Assembly: GCF_000011245.1 (NCBI RefSeq)
Contig: NC_004193.1
Location: 3,450,501-3,514,500 of the forward strand
DNA: 64,000 nucleotides
Direction of reading: 5' to 3'
Source: Oceanobacillus iheyensis HTE831
GTDB taxonomy: Bacteria; Bacillota; Bacilli; Bacillales; Amphibacillaceae
Shown: piece after piece, positions 34,317-41,820 of the stretch
Layout: every line of letters begins with the position of its first letter
How positions within the stretch are numbered: position 1 is the stretch's first letter
Position numbers and translations under genes: made by a program
Notes under the pieces: generated by a model
What the model was told of the DNA's origin: nothing
The model's database searches: none
The model's input: the letters and a program-made list of their open reading frames with translations, nothing else

Positions 34317-34754
34317 TTAATCCCTTCTTTTAAATATAGGTTTTCTTTCACTGGGTGGTTTCAGTTGTTAAAAGTCTCTCCAGGAGTTTTGTAACATTAT
34401 TAATTCACCCTCCAGTGGTTCTTGCACTGTTCTTTAGATATCCCGACATATCTAAATTTAGATAGTTATATTTGCCGGTTTCCCACTATTCGTCTTCTTT
34501 TAATTTCTTAATTATAAAAAATATTCCCAAATTTAACTATATAAAACATACTAATCTATGTACGAAATAGGAATAGAGTTACAGAAAGAATCACGATTTT
34601 TACAGAGTTTCTAATTTGCGAGGAGATATCCTACTTTCATTTGAAACAAGAAAAAGAACATCTTAAAAAATTGTTGTTTTACTGTGATAAATTCCCACAA
34701 CAAGTAACAATAAAAAGGGTGTACAATAGGAATAGCGTAAGAGGAGGTCCATGC
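34317..34754. other. Intergenic region, AT-rich
   Basis: About 440 bp between divergent genes. An open plus frame begins at 34641, but the first 38 codons look non-coding and the real start of the DUF2269 gene is at 34755. I see no repeat, RNA gene or strong hairpin here; promoters for both sides must lie in it. Confidence 0.4.
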
Positions 34755-35207
34755 ATGTCTTTTTATGAGTTACTCGTATTTATCCATATATTTTCTGCCA
34801 TTTTAGGTATGGGGCCAGGGTTTGTCATGACAGTGATTGTTAAAAATGCTGGCAATATGACAGAGCTTCGTCATGCATTTGTTATTCGAAATACATTACA
34901 TAGATTTTCCATGGTTGGCGGAACTATATTACTTCTTACTGGGGTTTGGATGGGCTTCCTTCATCCATATTTATTCACACAAGGATGGTATGTGGTAAGT
35001 CTTTGCTTATTTTTAATCGCAGTAGCATTTGGACCATTCGTATTATCTCCAAGATCCAAGCCAATAAAGGAGCTTCTAAAAAACTCTGAGGAAGAGGCAA
35101 TACCAGAGCACTATTACTCACTATCTTCTAAGCTATTCTTTTTTGAACATATGATTAATATTCTTTTCATCACGATTATTACATTAATGATCTTAAAACC
35201 GTTTTAG
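34755..35207 (+). CDS. DUF2269 family membrane protein
   Basis: A 150-aa protein with four membrane helices. FYELLVFIHIFSAILGMGPGF and HRFSMVGGTILLLTGVWMGF are the DUF2269 signatures, with conserved His residues in helices 1 and 2 that could bind haem or metal. GAGGAGGT is 6 nt before the ATG at 34755, which decides the start. Role unknown; the gene is followed by a DUF454 membrane protein. Confidence 0.75.
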   Translation: MSFYELLVFIHIFSAILGMGPGFVMTVIVKNAGNMTELRHAFVIRNTLHRFSMVGGTILLLTGVWMGFLHPYLFTQGWYVVSLCLFLIAVAFGPFVLSPRSKPIKELLKNSEEEAIPEHYYSLSSKLFFFEHMINILFITIITLMILKPF

Positions 35208-35258
35208 CAGTATAGGAATTTATATAAAAAGCAAGACGATGCGAGTAGGTGGTTGTTT

Positions 35259-35642
35259 ATGAAATCTATAAAAAAAGCATTTTTACTAATCATAGGCTCT
35301 ATTTCGTTAGGACTTGGTGTATTAGGGATAATATTGCCATTATTACCGACAACACCATTACTTTTACTTTCAGCTGCTTGTTATATCCGCAGTTCGGATA
35401 AATTATATCAATGGCTAATCACGAACAAATACGTCGGATCCTATATATTAAATTATCGCTCAGGAAAAGGAATACCACTAAAAGCGAAGATTATTGGTGT
35501 TAGTCTATTGTGGATTTCAATACTTTATACCATTATTTTTGTTGTTCCTTTAGTAATCGTGAAAATTCTTTTATTCCTAATCGCTTCTTATTTTACCTGG
35601 TTTATTTTAAAACAGAAAACCTTTCGGGAAATAGGCAATTGA
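35259..35642 (+). CDS. DUF454 (YbaN-like) inner-membrane protein
   Basis: A 127-aa protein with three or four helices. The family core GLGVLGIILPLLPTTPLLLLSAACYIRSS is plain in outline (GxxGxxLPxLPTTPF) and is followed by LYQWLITNKYVGSYILNY. The ATG at 35259 is used; an in-frame TTG at 35253 is an alternative. Its role is not established in the family. Possibly co-transcribed with DUF2269. Confidence 0.8.
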   Translation: MKSIKKAFLLIIGSISLGLGVLGIILPLLPTTPLLLLSAACYIRSSDKLYQWLITNKYVGSYILNYRSGKGIPLKAKIIGVSLLWISILYTIIFVVPLVIVKILLFLIASYFTWFILKQKTFREIGN

Positions 35643-35741
35643 TATAAAGAGTACAGATTAATGAATATCATCACCTTCGTAAATTACAGTTTTCTTTTTC
35701 GTTATAATTGGGTAGAATAAAAGTAAATACTCATACAATAT

Positions 35742-35776
35742 AAAAAACCGTCTGGTACTCGAACACCAAACGGTTT
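35742..35776 (-). terminator. Terminator of the holin-like toxin mRNA
   Basis: AAACCGTCTGGT and ACCAAACGGTTT pair around a short loop, followed on the minus strand by TTTTTTATA. It lies 62 bp past the toxin stop codon. Confidence 0.65.
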
Positions 35777-35863
35777 GCAATAGCTAAGGCTCCCTGCAAG
35801 GGGGTCAGCATAAGGTAGAAGTAATCCACCAGAGCCGTTAACTCAAGGGTGGATCATTTTTTT
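35742..35863 (+). ncRNA. Candidate antisense antitoxin RNA
   Basis: On the plus strand, opposite the 3' half of the toxin mRNA, ATCCACC and GGTGGAT (35824-35854) form a hairpin followed by CATTTTTTT. This is a good intrinsic terminator for an RNA that would overlap the toxin transcript in antisense. This is the arrangement of type I antitoxins of the TxpA/RatA kind. The exact 5' end is not visible; the range given is approximate. Confidence 0.5.
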
Positions 35864-35936
35864 GGTTAAATGACAGTACTGCAACAATCAAACTTGAAAA
35901 AGCTACAGCAAACATAAGCGTTTCGAAAACTGTCAT
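35838..35936 (-). CDS. Holin-like type I toxin peptide
   Basis: A 32-aa peptide, MTVFETLMFAVAFSSLIVAV followed by LSFNQKNDPPLS. It has a single membrane helix ending in a polar tail with Asn and Pro residues, matching the 'putative holin-like toxin' family of Bacilli. When overproduced such peptides depolarise the membrane. A weak GAGTGGTG ribosome site lies upstream, a terminator lies 3', and an antisense hairpin lies on the other strand, so the locus looks intact. Confidence 0.75.
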   Translation of the reverse strand: MTVFETLMFAVAFSSLIVAVLSFNQKNDPPLS

Positions 35937-35973
35937 ACAGCACCACTCTTGAGAAATCCGATACTATCGCTAA

Positions 35974-36333
35974 TTAGACCTCTTTAACTCCCGCTCGCTC
36001 TAACTTACCATCAATCTCACTAATATAAGCGTTATACTCCTCGACCTTTTCTCGGAGCACCCGCTTATGTTCCAGTAAAATCCCCTCTAGACTCTCATCA
36101 TTAAAGTGATTCACATCGATATTTTGTTTAATTTTACGAATCGGTACATTCAGCCTTCTTAAGCAGGCAATCAGCTTGATTAACTCGATATTCTGCTCAT
36201 TATATACGCGATTATTTTGATCATCTCGCTCGATATTTTTTATCAGACCGTGCTTCTCATAATATCTTAGTTTACTTTTGGATATATTAACTTCCTGCGA
36301 TACAAATTCAATATCATATTGCTTCATAAGCAT
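35974..36333 (-). CDS. MerR family transcriptional regulator
   Basis: A 119-aa regulator from the ATG at 36333 (AAGGAAG upstream). YDIEFVSQEVNISKSKLRYYEKHGLI is the HTH plus wing, and LIACLRRLNVPIRKIKQNI a typical MerR second motif; a coiled-coil helix ends the protein. No effector domain is present, as in small aldehyde/redox-sensing MerR proteins. It is divergent from a DJ-1/PfpI gene and shares a palindrome with it, so it likely regulates that gene. Confidence 0.8.
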   Translation of the reverse strand: MLMKQYDIEFVSQEVNISKSKLRYYEKHGLIKNIERDDQNNRVYNEQNIELIKLIACLRRLNVPIRKIKQNIDVNHFNDESLEGILLEHKRVLREKVEEYNAYISEIDGKLERAGVKEV

Positions 36334-36341
36334 TTCACTTC

Positions 36342-36360
36342 CTTTAAACCATAGTTTAAG
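36342..36360. promoter_or_regulatory. Palindromic operator for the MerR/DJ-1 pair
   Basis: TTAAACCATAGTTTAA has perfect 6-bp arms with a 4-bp centre. It lies just upstream of the merR ribosome binding site and about 45 bp ahead of the DJ-1 gene, as expected for an autoregulated MerR dyad. Confidence 0.5.
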
Positions 36361-36401
36361 CGATACAATGCAAATATACAAAAGTTAAGGAGGTCCATAC
36401 C

Positions 36402-37088
36402 ATGAAAAAAGTACTAATCGCAGTGACAAGTGTCGCAAAATATCCAAATCTTGAACGCCCTACCGGATTATGGTTAGGAGAAGCTGTACATTTTGCTGAT
36501 GAAATGTACAACAAAGGGTACGAAATTGACTACGTAAGCCCTGAAGGCGGCTATACACCGATTGATCCAGAAAGCTTAAAACCTGATTTCATGAGTGATT
36601 TAGATTGGAAATATTATCAAGATAAATCCTTTATGAACAAATTAGGTAATACGTTGAAACCATCGGAAATTAACGCTGAAGATTACGAAGTGATTTATTA
36701 TGCAGGTGGCCATGGAGTTATCTGGGACTTTAAAGACAATCAAGAGCTTCAAACAATCTCTAGCCAAATTTACAATTCCGATGGCATCGTATCATCTGTA
36801 TGTCACGGCGCTATCGGCTTACTGAATATTCCTGGTAGCGACAAGGCTTACTTGATTGACGGTAAAAATGTCACTGGCTTCACCAATAGTGAAGAGGAAG
36901 CAGTAGGTTTAGCTGACCATGTCCCTTATCTAACGGAAGATGCGTTGAAAGAAAAAGGCGCCAATTTCAAAGGCGAAGCAGACTGGTCTTCCTTTGCAGT
37001 TGTTGACGAACGCTTAGTGACCGGACAAAACCCGCAATCCGGGAAAGCTGTAGCCGAGCAGGTATTGCGTATTTTAAATGCTAAATAA
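36402..37088 (+). CDS. DJ-1/PfpI family (Hsp31-like) protein
   Basis: A 228-aa protein. PTGLWLGEAVHFADEM (about 21) has the conserved Glu; YYAGGHGVIWDF (about 101) and SSVCHGAIGLLN (about 132) hold the nucleophile-elbow Cys and adjacent His. The layout matches the Hsp31/HchA-type glyoxalase-III and chaperone branch. Family enzymes detoxify methylglyoxal or repair glycation. AAGGAGG is 8 nt before the ATG. MerR control suggests induction by reactive aldehydes or similar stress. Confidence 0.85.
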   Translation: MKKVLIAVTSVAKYPNLERPTGLWLGEAVHFADEMYNKGYEIDYVSPEGGYTPIDPESLKPDFMSDLDWKYYQDKSFMNKLGNTLKPSEINAEDYEVIYYAGGHGVIWDFKDNQELQTISSQIYNSDGIVSSVCHGAIGLLNIPGSDKAYLIDGKNVTGFTNSEEEAVGLADHVPYLTEDALKEKGANFKGEADWSSFAVVDERLVTGQNPQSGKAVAEQVLRILNAK

Positions 37089-37285
37089 GTGTACGGAGAA
37101 AACATGGGTGGTATGTGATATCACTCATGTTTATTATGTGTGATTTTGACCTGGGTGATTTTCTAAATCCACCCACATCATATTTATTTAAAATTTAAGT
37201 TAGTAATTACATTGTTTCGCCTGTGATATAATACCTATAAATGATTTTTTCTTATACAATCTAAAATGAGTAAACGAGGTAGAGC

Positions 37286-37864
37286 ATGATGGATCGTCGT
37301 ATAAAAAAAACGAGAAATGAAATAAAACATGCATTATTGGAACTTTCCTCTAAAAAAGGAATAAACCAAGTAAGCGTACAAAATATTGTTGACCATGCAA
37401 ATATAAATCGAGCTACATTTTATTATCACTATAAGGACAAAAAAGATTTAGTGGATAAGATTGAAGAAGAAACACTTGAAGGATTAATACAAGAAATCCG
37501 GCTACCCGATGACCAAATCAAGACTTTTGAAGACATTGTTTATCATTCTATACTTGCGTCACTAGAACATGTGAAAAATTGTGAAGATGTTTATACGATT
37601 TTATTAAGTGATAATGGCATCATGAATTTCCGCTCAAAAATGTTAGATACGATTAAAAAATCAATTAGAGAGAGTTTTGAACCGCTGGAAAAGAAAAACA
37701 TAAAAATCATCAATGATAAATCGTATCTAGTAAATTTCATTGCCGGGGCACATTTATCCGTCATCATTGATTGGGTAAATACCGGCTTAGATAAAGAACC
37801 AACATCATTAGCTAAACAAATGGCTAGTATCCTAACTGAAGGCGTAAAGGTGAAATTTCACTAA
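37286..37864 (+). CDS. TetR/AcrR family transcriptional regulator
   Basis: A 192-aa repressor. The N-terminal HTH (IKHALLELSSKKGINQVSV, then QNIVDHANINRATFYYHYKDK) is canonical; the C-terminal part (LIQEIRLP to LTEGVKVKF) is a TetR_C_7/DhaS-like ligand domain with WVNTGL. Tandem ATGATG gives two possible starts. Target genes are unknown; the nearest neighbours are the DJ-1 gene upstream and bdhA downstream. Confidence 0.82.
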   Translation: MMDRRIKKTRNEIKHALLELSSKKGINQVSVQNIVDHANINRATFYYHYKDKKDLVDKIEEETLEGLIQEIRLPDDQIKTFEDIVYHSILASLEHVKNCEDVYTILLSDNGIMNFRSKMLDTIKKSIRESFEPLEKKNIKIINDKSYLVNFIAGAHLSVIIDWVNTGLDKEPTSLAKQMASILTEGVKVKFH

Positions 37865-38120
37865 TCCAAACCTGCAACGATAAACCTAACCGAAAAAATG
37901 TATAATGGAGCTTTTTTTAATTTCCAAACTGGCGAATCGAAAGCTTTATTAACCTGAGGTACGGTTCCATGCAGAAATATCGTGGTGGATTTATTAAGTA
38001 CGGCAAACCTTCAAATGCCTCTAACAACAAAGTATAGGACCATCCTCCAACAAGGATAGCCCTACTATTTTCTAATATAGTTATGTCTTCATTCAAAGCT
38101 ACGAATAAATTCTGTAAGGA

Positions 38121-39176
38121 TTAAACCCCTGTTGGGCTCACAAGAATTTTTGCTTGGCTCTTATCATTTGTAAGGGCGTGGAAGCCTTCTTCGATAATAT
38201 CATCCAAACCGATTTTTTTAGTGATGATCGGTTTAAGATCCAGCTGTCCTGATTCCACCATAGCAATAACGTCTTTATACACATCTCTGTAACCGATAGT
38301 TGCAAGAATGTTTATTTCTTTTAAGTTCGCCTGCAAAAGATTTACTTTGATCGGTTCTGGAATAATGGACACAATGACAAGTTGTCCGCCTTTAGCAAGT
38401 GAATCAATTGCACTGTTCACAGTCGCTTCAGCTCCTGCACAATCAAATGCGATAGTAACGCCACTTCCTGTTTCAGCATATATCTTTTCTGCCGCATTCT
38501 CTTCTATCGCATTAATAACCGTAGTTGCGCCAAGCTTTTGAGCCATCTCAAGACGCTCATTGGAAACATCAATCGCATAAATACGAGACGCACCAGCTGC
38601 CTTCGCACATAGAATCGCCGTAAGACCAATTGGGCCAACACCAAAGACCGCTACCGTATCGCCTGCTTTCATATTGCTTAATTTAAGCGCGTGGAAAGAC
38701 ACAGCTGTAGGCTCAATTGCTGTAGCTTCTTCAAACGATATATTATCTGGAAGCTTGTGAACCATATGTGGATCAACAATTGCATACTCAGCAAAAGCAC
38801 CGTCAGATTGTAAGCCAACAAAGCCATTGTGTTCACACAAGTTGTAGTTTCCTCGTACACAATTCTCACACTTGCCACACTTAATAGCCGGCTCAATCGC
38901 TACACGATCTCCAACAGATAAACCGCTTACACCTTCACCAATTTCATGAATTACACCAGAAAACTCATGCCCAAGCGTCAATGGTGCCATTTCACCAGTT
39001 ACAGGATGAGGTTCGCCAACTTGAACGACTCCCTCAGCGCCGTGATAAGCATGCAGGTCACTTCCACAAATGCCTGTCCATGCTACTTTTATTTTAACCT
39101 TTCCAGGTTTAATTATAGGTTCTTCCTTATTCTCTACACGAATATCGTGTTTACCATACCAAACTGCTGCCTTCAT
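38121..39176 (-). CDS. bdhA: 2,3-butanediol dehydrogenase (zinc alcohol dehydrogenase)
   Basis: A 351-aa MDR-family enzyme. ICGSDLHAY (about 37, catalytic zinc Cys), GHEFSGVI (about 70, zinc His and Glu), the structural zinc lobe with CGKCENC and C at about 100-114, and the NAD motif FGVGPIGLTAILCAKAAGA (about 175) are all intact. GEPHPVTGEMAPLTLGHE is typical of the BdhA/YdjL butanediol dehydrogenases, which interconvert acetoin and 2,3-butanediol. GGGGGT lies upstream of the ATG. No acetoin operon is seen nearby. Confidence 0.85.
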   Translation of the reverse strand: MKAAVWYGKHDIRVENKEEPIIKPGKVKIKVAWTGICGSDLHAYHGAEGVVQVGEPHPVTGEMAPLTLGHEFSGVIHEIGEGVSGLSVGDRVAIEPAIKCGKCENCVRGNYNLCEHNGFVGLQSDGAFAEYAIVDPHMVHKLPDNISFEEATAIEPTAVSFHALKLSNMKAGDTVAVFGVGPIGLTAILCAKAAGASRIYAIDVSNERLEMAQKLGATTVINAIEENAAEKIYAETGSGVTIAFDCAGAEATVNSAIDSLAKGGQLVIVSIIPEPIKVNLLQANLKEINILATIGYRDVYKDVIAMVESGQLDLKPIITKKIGLDDIIEEGFHALTNDKSQAKILVSPTGV

Positions 39177-39609
39177 AATACTAAATACCCCCTATATAGA
39201 TTTTGTATAGTGATAAATGAAAACCCTTTCTCCATTCATCTCTATGCGTATATAATTTTAAAACGATTAACATCGCATCACAACCAACAGAACGCCTCTA
39301 TTTGTATCATTTCATACAATTAGCAGCTATTTGTTTGAAATTTTGGTTAGTAATTTTCTGTTAATGATCATTTACGGGAGAGCTATGGGTGATTTTTTAT
39401 TATACGATTTAATATGATACTGTAATTGATTATTAGCTGGGAAGTATTGATAAGAGAATGGAGTGACAAGTCTATAATATTAAACAGGAGGTTCTGTTTA
39501 CGCTACTTCAGCGGATGAAGAGTTTAGCCCTAATTAAAAAAGTGAAGCTGTATTTTGCTTCACTTGTGGTGTTTGATATAGAACCTCATTTACTTATGGT
39601 ACGGTTCCC

Positions 39610-39868
39610 ACCTAATAATCCGAAAGCTCCGATAAACCTGCTCCAACAATACCAAACGCATCCGGGCAAATATGAGATAGAATTCGCTCGCCTTCTTTAC
39701 GTTTCATTTCTTCCGTTTCCGCTTCGCTCATCGTCTCTGGTGCTTTTTCATCTGCTACTTATATATCGACACCTTCGCGTATGCATTTAAGACTTTTTTA
39801 TATTCATCAATACCTTGTTTTAAGTACTTTTCCTTTAACTTCCCAACCGCCACAATCGTTATATTCGT
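39610..39868 (-). pseudogene. rlmH pseudogene (23S rRNA methyltransferase fragment)
   Basis: The minus strand encodes [21 protein letters not shown] and [13 protein letters not shown], then a frameshift and [17 protein letters not shown] with [15 protein letters not shown]. These are clear N-terminal and middle parts of RlmH, the 3-methylpseudouridine-1915 methyltransferase. AAGGAAG is 7 nt from where the start should be, but that codon is ACG (39866-39868) instead of ATG. The SAM-binding knot at the C-terminus is missing or scrambled. A functional copy must be elsewhere, since the gene is nearly universal. Confidence 0.75.
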
Positions 39869-39958
39869 ATAGATCTTCCTTTACGTCTCATTTTTTAATT
39901 TACCATATCACAATTAAATAATTTAAATCGCTTAAGATGACGTTGAAAATATTTTTCA

Positions 39959-40003
39959 CAACTTCTTCCTCTCTAATCGCAACTATGTATTATACTCAAG
40001 TTA
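39959..40003 (+). promoter_or_regulatory. Promoter-like block shared with the ECF sigma operon (copy 1)
   Basis: CAACTT-N13-CGCA followed by a tract ending TATTATACTCAA lies about 30 bp ahead of the DUF3885 gene. The same block with identical spacing occurs at 40832. AAC at -35 and CG-containing -10 elements are typical of ECF sigma promoters. TATACT could also serve as a housekeeping -10. Confidence 0.5.
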
Positions 40004-40031
40004 GTCTTACATCAAAGAATGAGGTGTTGAA

Positions 40032-40679
40032 TTGAAGCTAAATGAATATATGGCTAACACATTTCCGAATTTAGAACTCAGACCGGCTCTATTTTACAGT
40101 TGGGATATTGGTATTCGTTTTGAATTAGGAGTGAACTATGATTCCGATAATGTCTATTACAATTGTCCGTACCTTATCGGCGTCTATCATAGAGCAATTA
40201 CTTTATTTAATACGTTACATTTACCTGATGATGACCTTTATGTCGTAGTCGATGTAGATGACTTTGCAGACAGCACGGCCTTTGAAAAGAGGTATAACGT
40301 CTTTTCAAAATATGTGAAACAAAAGTCTAAATTATATACATTACAGCAAATTACACTCCCTTATATTTATCCAGTGGGTAATGAAGATAGAGACTATAAA
40401 ACGCATCGATTTTATCTAAAGTGCAAGACAGCTGACATTAAATATATTCAAATGATAAAGGCAATTTGTAATCAAGACATGGGAATGAAGCCAAATATTT
40501 TTCATCGCATCTATTTTATTAATATCCGCACCAACACTATTTTTCATATTTATGATGATAGAGGTTGTGATGTTATAGCGGTCAAGCCTAAAACGATAGA
40601 ACATGTATATAAAGGTTACAACGATTGGATTTTAGATTATGACAGAGCTGAAATTGAGAAGGTATTTAATAGAGAGTAG
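40032..40679 (+). CDS. DUF3885 domain-containing protein
   Basis: A 215-aa soluble protein starting at TTG with GAGGTG upstream. FPNLELRPALFYSWDIGIRFELG opens the protein, and FHRIYFINIRTNTIFHIYDDRGCDVIA with the final YNDWILDYDRAEIEKVF are DUF3885 hallmarks. The function is unknown; relatives look like immunity or stress proteins. It carries the same promoter block as the ECF sigma operon 900 bp downstream. Confidence 0.75.
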   Translation: MKLNEYMANTFPNLELRPALFYSWDIGIRFELGVNYDSDNVYYNCPYLIGVYHRAITLFNTLHLPDDDLYVVVDVDDFADSTAFEKRYNVFSKYVKQKSKLYTLQQITLPYIYPVGNEDRDYKTHRFYLKCKTADIKYIQMIKAICNQDMGMKPNIFHRIYFINIRTNTIFHIYDDRGCDVIAVKPKTIEHVYKGYNDWILDYDRAEIEKVFNRE

Positions 40680-40831
40680 ATTACTAGACTAAAACTTGTT
40701 TCACCTGCGTATATGGTCAACTGTTCATTTGTCCCCAAGGAAAAGTTAGGCAGCTATCGGCATATAGTTGCCTAATCAATCTATGTTTCCTCTTCTAACC
40801 ACCAACCACAAAAATATTCCAAACTATTTCG

Positions 40832-40876
40832 CAACTTCCCCGCCCCCAACCGCATCTATATATTATACTCAAATTA
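40832..40876 (+). promoter_or_regulatory. Promoter-like block ahead of the ECF sigma operon (copy 2)
   Basis: CAACTT at 40832-40837, 13 bp, CGCA at 40851-40854, then ATATATTATACTCAA. It matches the block at 39959 in every element and spacing, while the 13-bp interior differs. Conservation of spacing with divergent filler argues for a shared promoter, plausibly read by this operon's own sigma factor. Confidence 0.5.
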
Positions 40877-40946
40877 AATAAATCCACCGAACACACACCA
40901 CGACCGACTTGCCACCACATACAAAAAGAAAGGGGGAGTGACTCGA

Positions 40947-41534
40947 TTGCATCTTATCGCGCGTTTAAAACAGAGAGACGAAGACGCATTAATCGAAGTG
41001 ATGAATACCTATGGCGATTACTTATTACGAACGGCCTACCTGCTCGTCAAAGACCATCAGTTGGCGGAAGAAGCTGTACAAGATACATTTATCACCGCTT
41101 TTGAGAAGATTCATCAGCTCGAGGATGCCGCAAAGCTCAAGAGTTGGCTAACGACGATCATCATCAATCGCTGCCGCTCCTATATGCGAAAAAACAGCTG
41201 GAAGAACCTCCTGCCAACGATCGATTTTAACCTGTTCCAATTGTTTAAAGAAGATACATCTGCTGGTAATCCAGAAGACTTTCTCCTTCAGTGGGAAGGG
41301 AATCAACAACTGAGCGCTGCGATTCAACAATTGGATTATAAATACCGTGAAGTCATTACGCTCTTTTACTATAACGAAATGAAAATTACCCAAATCGCGC
41401 TACATACCCATGCCAATGAAAATACAGTGAAATCCAAGTTAAAGCGTGCGCGAACACTATTAAAAGATATCTTACTGAAAGGAGAGGAATCCGATGAAGC
41501 GACAACAGCAAACCATAAAACAACAGCTCGATAA
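40947..41534 (+). CDS. ECF-type RNA polymerase sigma factor
   Basis: About 195 aa. Region 2 (ALIEVMNTYGDYLLRTAYLL, then EAVQDTFITAFEKI) and region 4 (YREVITLFYYNEMKITQIAL, then NENTVKSKLKRARTLL) are present and intact. TTG at 40947, 8 nt after AAGGGGGAG, is the likelier start; a GTG at 40938 overlaps that site. The end overlaps a small membrane-protein gene by 41 bp, a usual layout for a sigma and its anti-sigma factor. Other targets are unknown. Confidence 0.88.
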   Translation: MHLIARLKQRDEDALIEVMNTYGDYLLRTAYLLVKDHQLAEEAVQDTFITAFEKIHQLEDAAKLKSWLTTIIINRCRSYMRKNSWKNLLPTIDFNLFQLFKEDTSAGNPEDFLLQWEGNQQLSAAIQQLDYKYREVITLFYYNEMKITQIALHTHANENTVKSKLKRARTLLKDILLKGEESDEATTANHKTTAR

Positions 41535-41820
41535 TGAATTAGAACAACTCACGTTTACCAAACAAGCGGTTATCATCCACCATGTCCAAAAACAAACATG
41601 GAAACAAAAATGCGCTGCCATCTGGAATAAGGAAATCGAGGTTCCTCTCATTCCTGTCACTTCGGTCAGTCTTGTCGTACTATTATCGGTAGGAATTGCT
41701 TTTTCTGGCGATTCGGACTCCACTCCGGAAAACACCCATTCCTATGAAACGATTAAGGTGGGTGGAAATGTGTACATAAAGGAAGATTTCGAGGAGCTGG
41801 TGATGCAATATGAAGATTAA
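41494..41820 (+). CDS. Putative anti-sigma factor, single-pass membrane protein
   Basis: A 108-aa protein with a cytoplasmic N-terminus of about 50 residues (helical, basic), one membrane helix (IPVTSVSLVVLLSVGIAF) and a short outside tail. The N-terminus lacks the zinc HxxxCxxC motif of ZAS anti-sigma factors, so the role is inferred from position and topology. AAAGGAGAGGA precedes the ATG. It overlaps both neighbours. Confidence 0.6.
   Translation: MKRQQQTIKQQLDNELEQLTFTKQAVIIHHVQKQTWKQKCAAIWNKEIEVPLIPVTSVSLVVLLSVGIAFSGDSDSTPENTHSYETIKVGGNVYIKEDFEELVMQYED

Noticed and set aside
39515..39790. 91-codon plus-strand frame
   Set aside because: It is the reverse complement of the rlmH relic and has no ribosome site; its hydrophobic look comes from the antisense of acidic codons.
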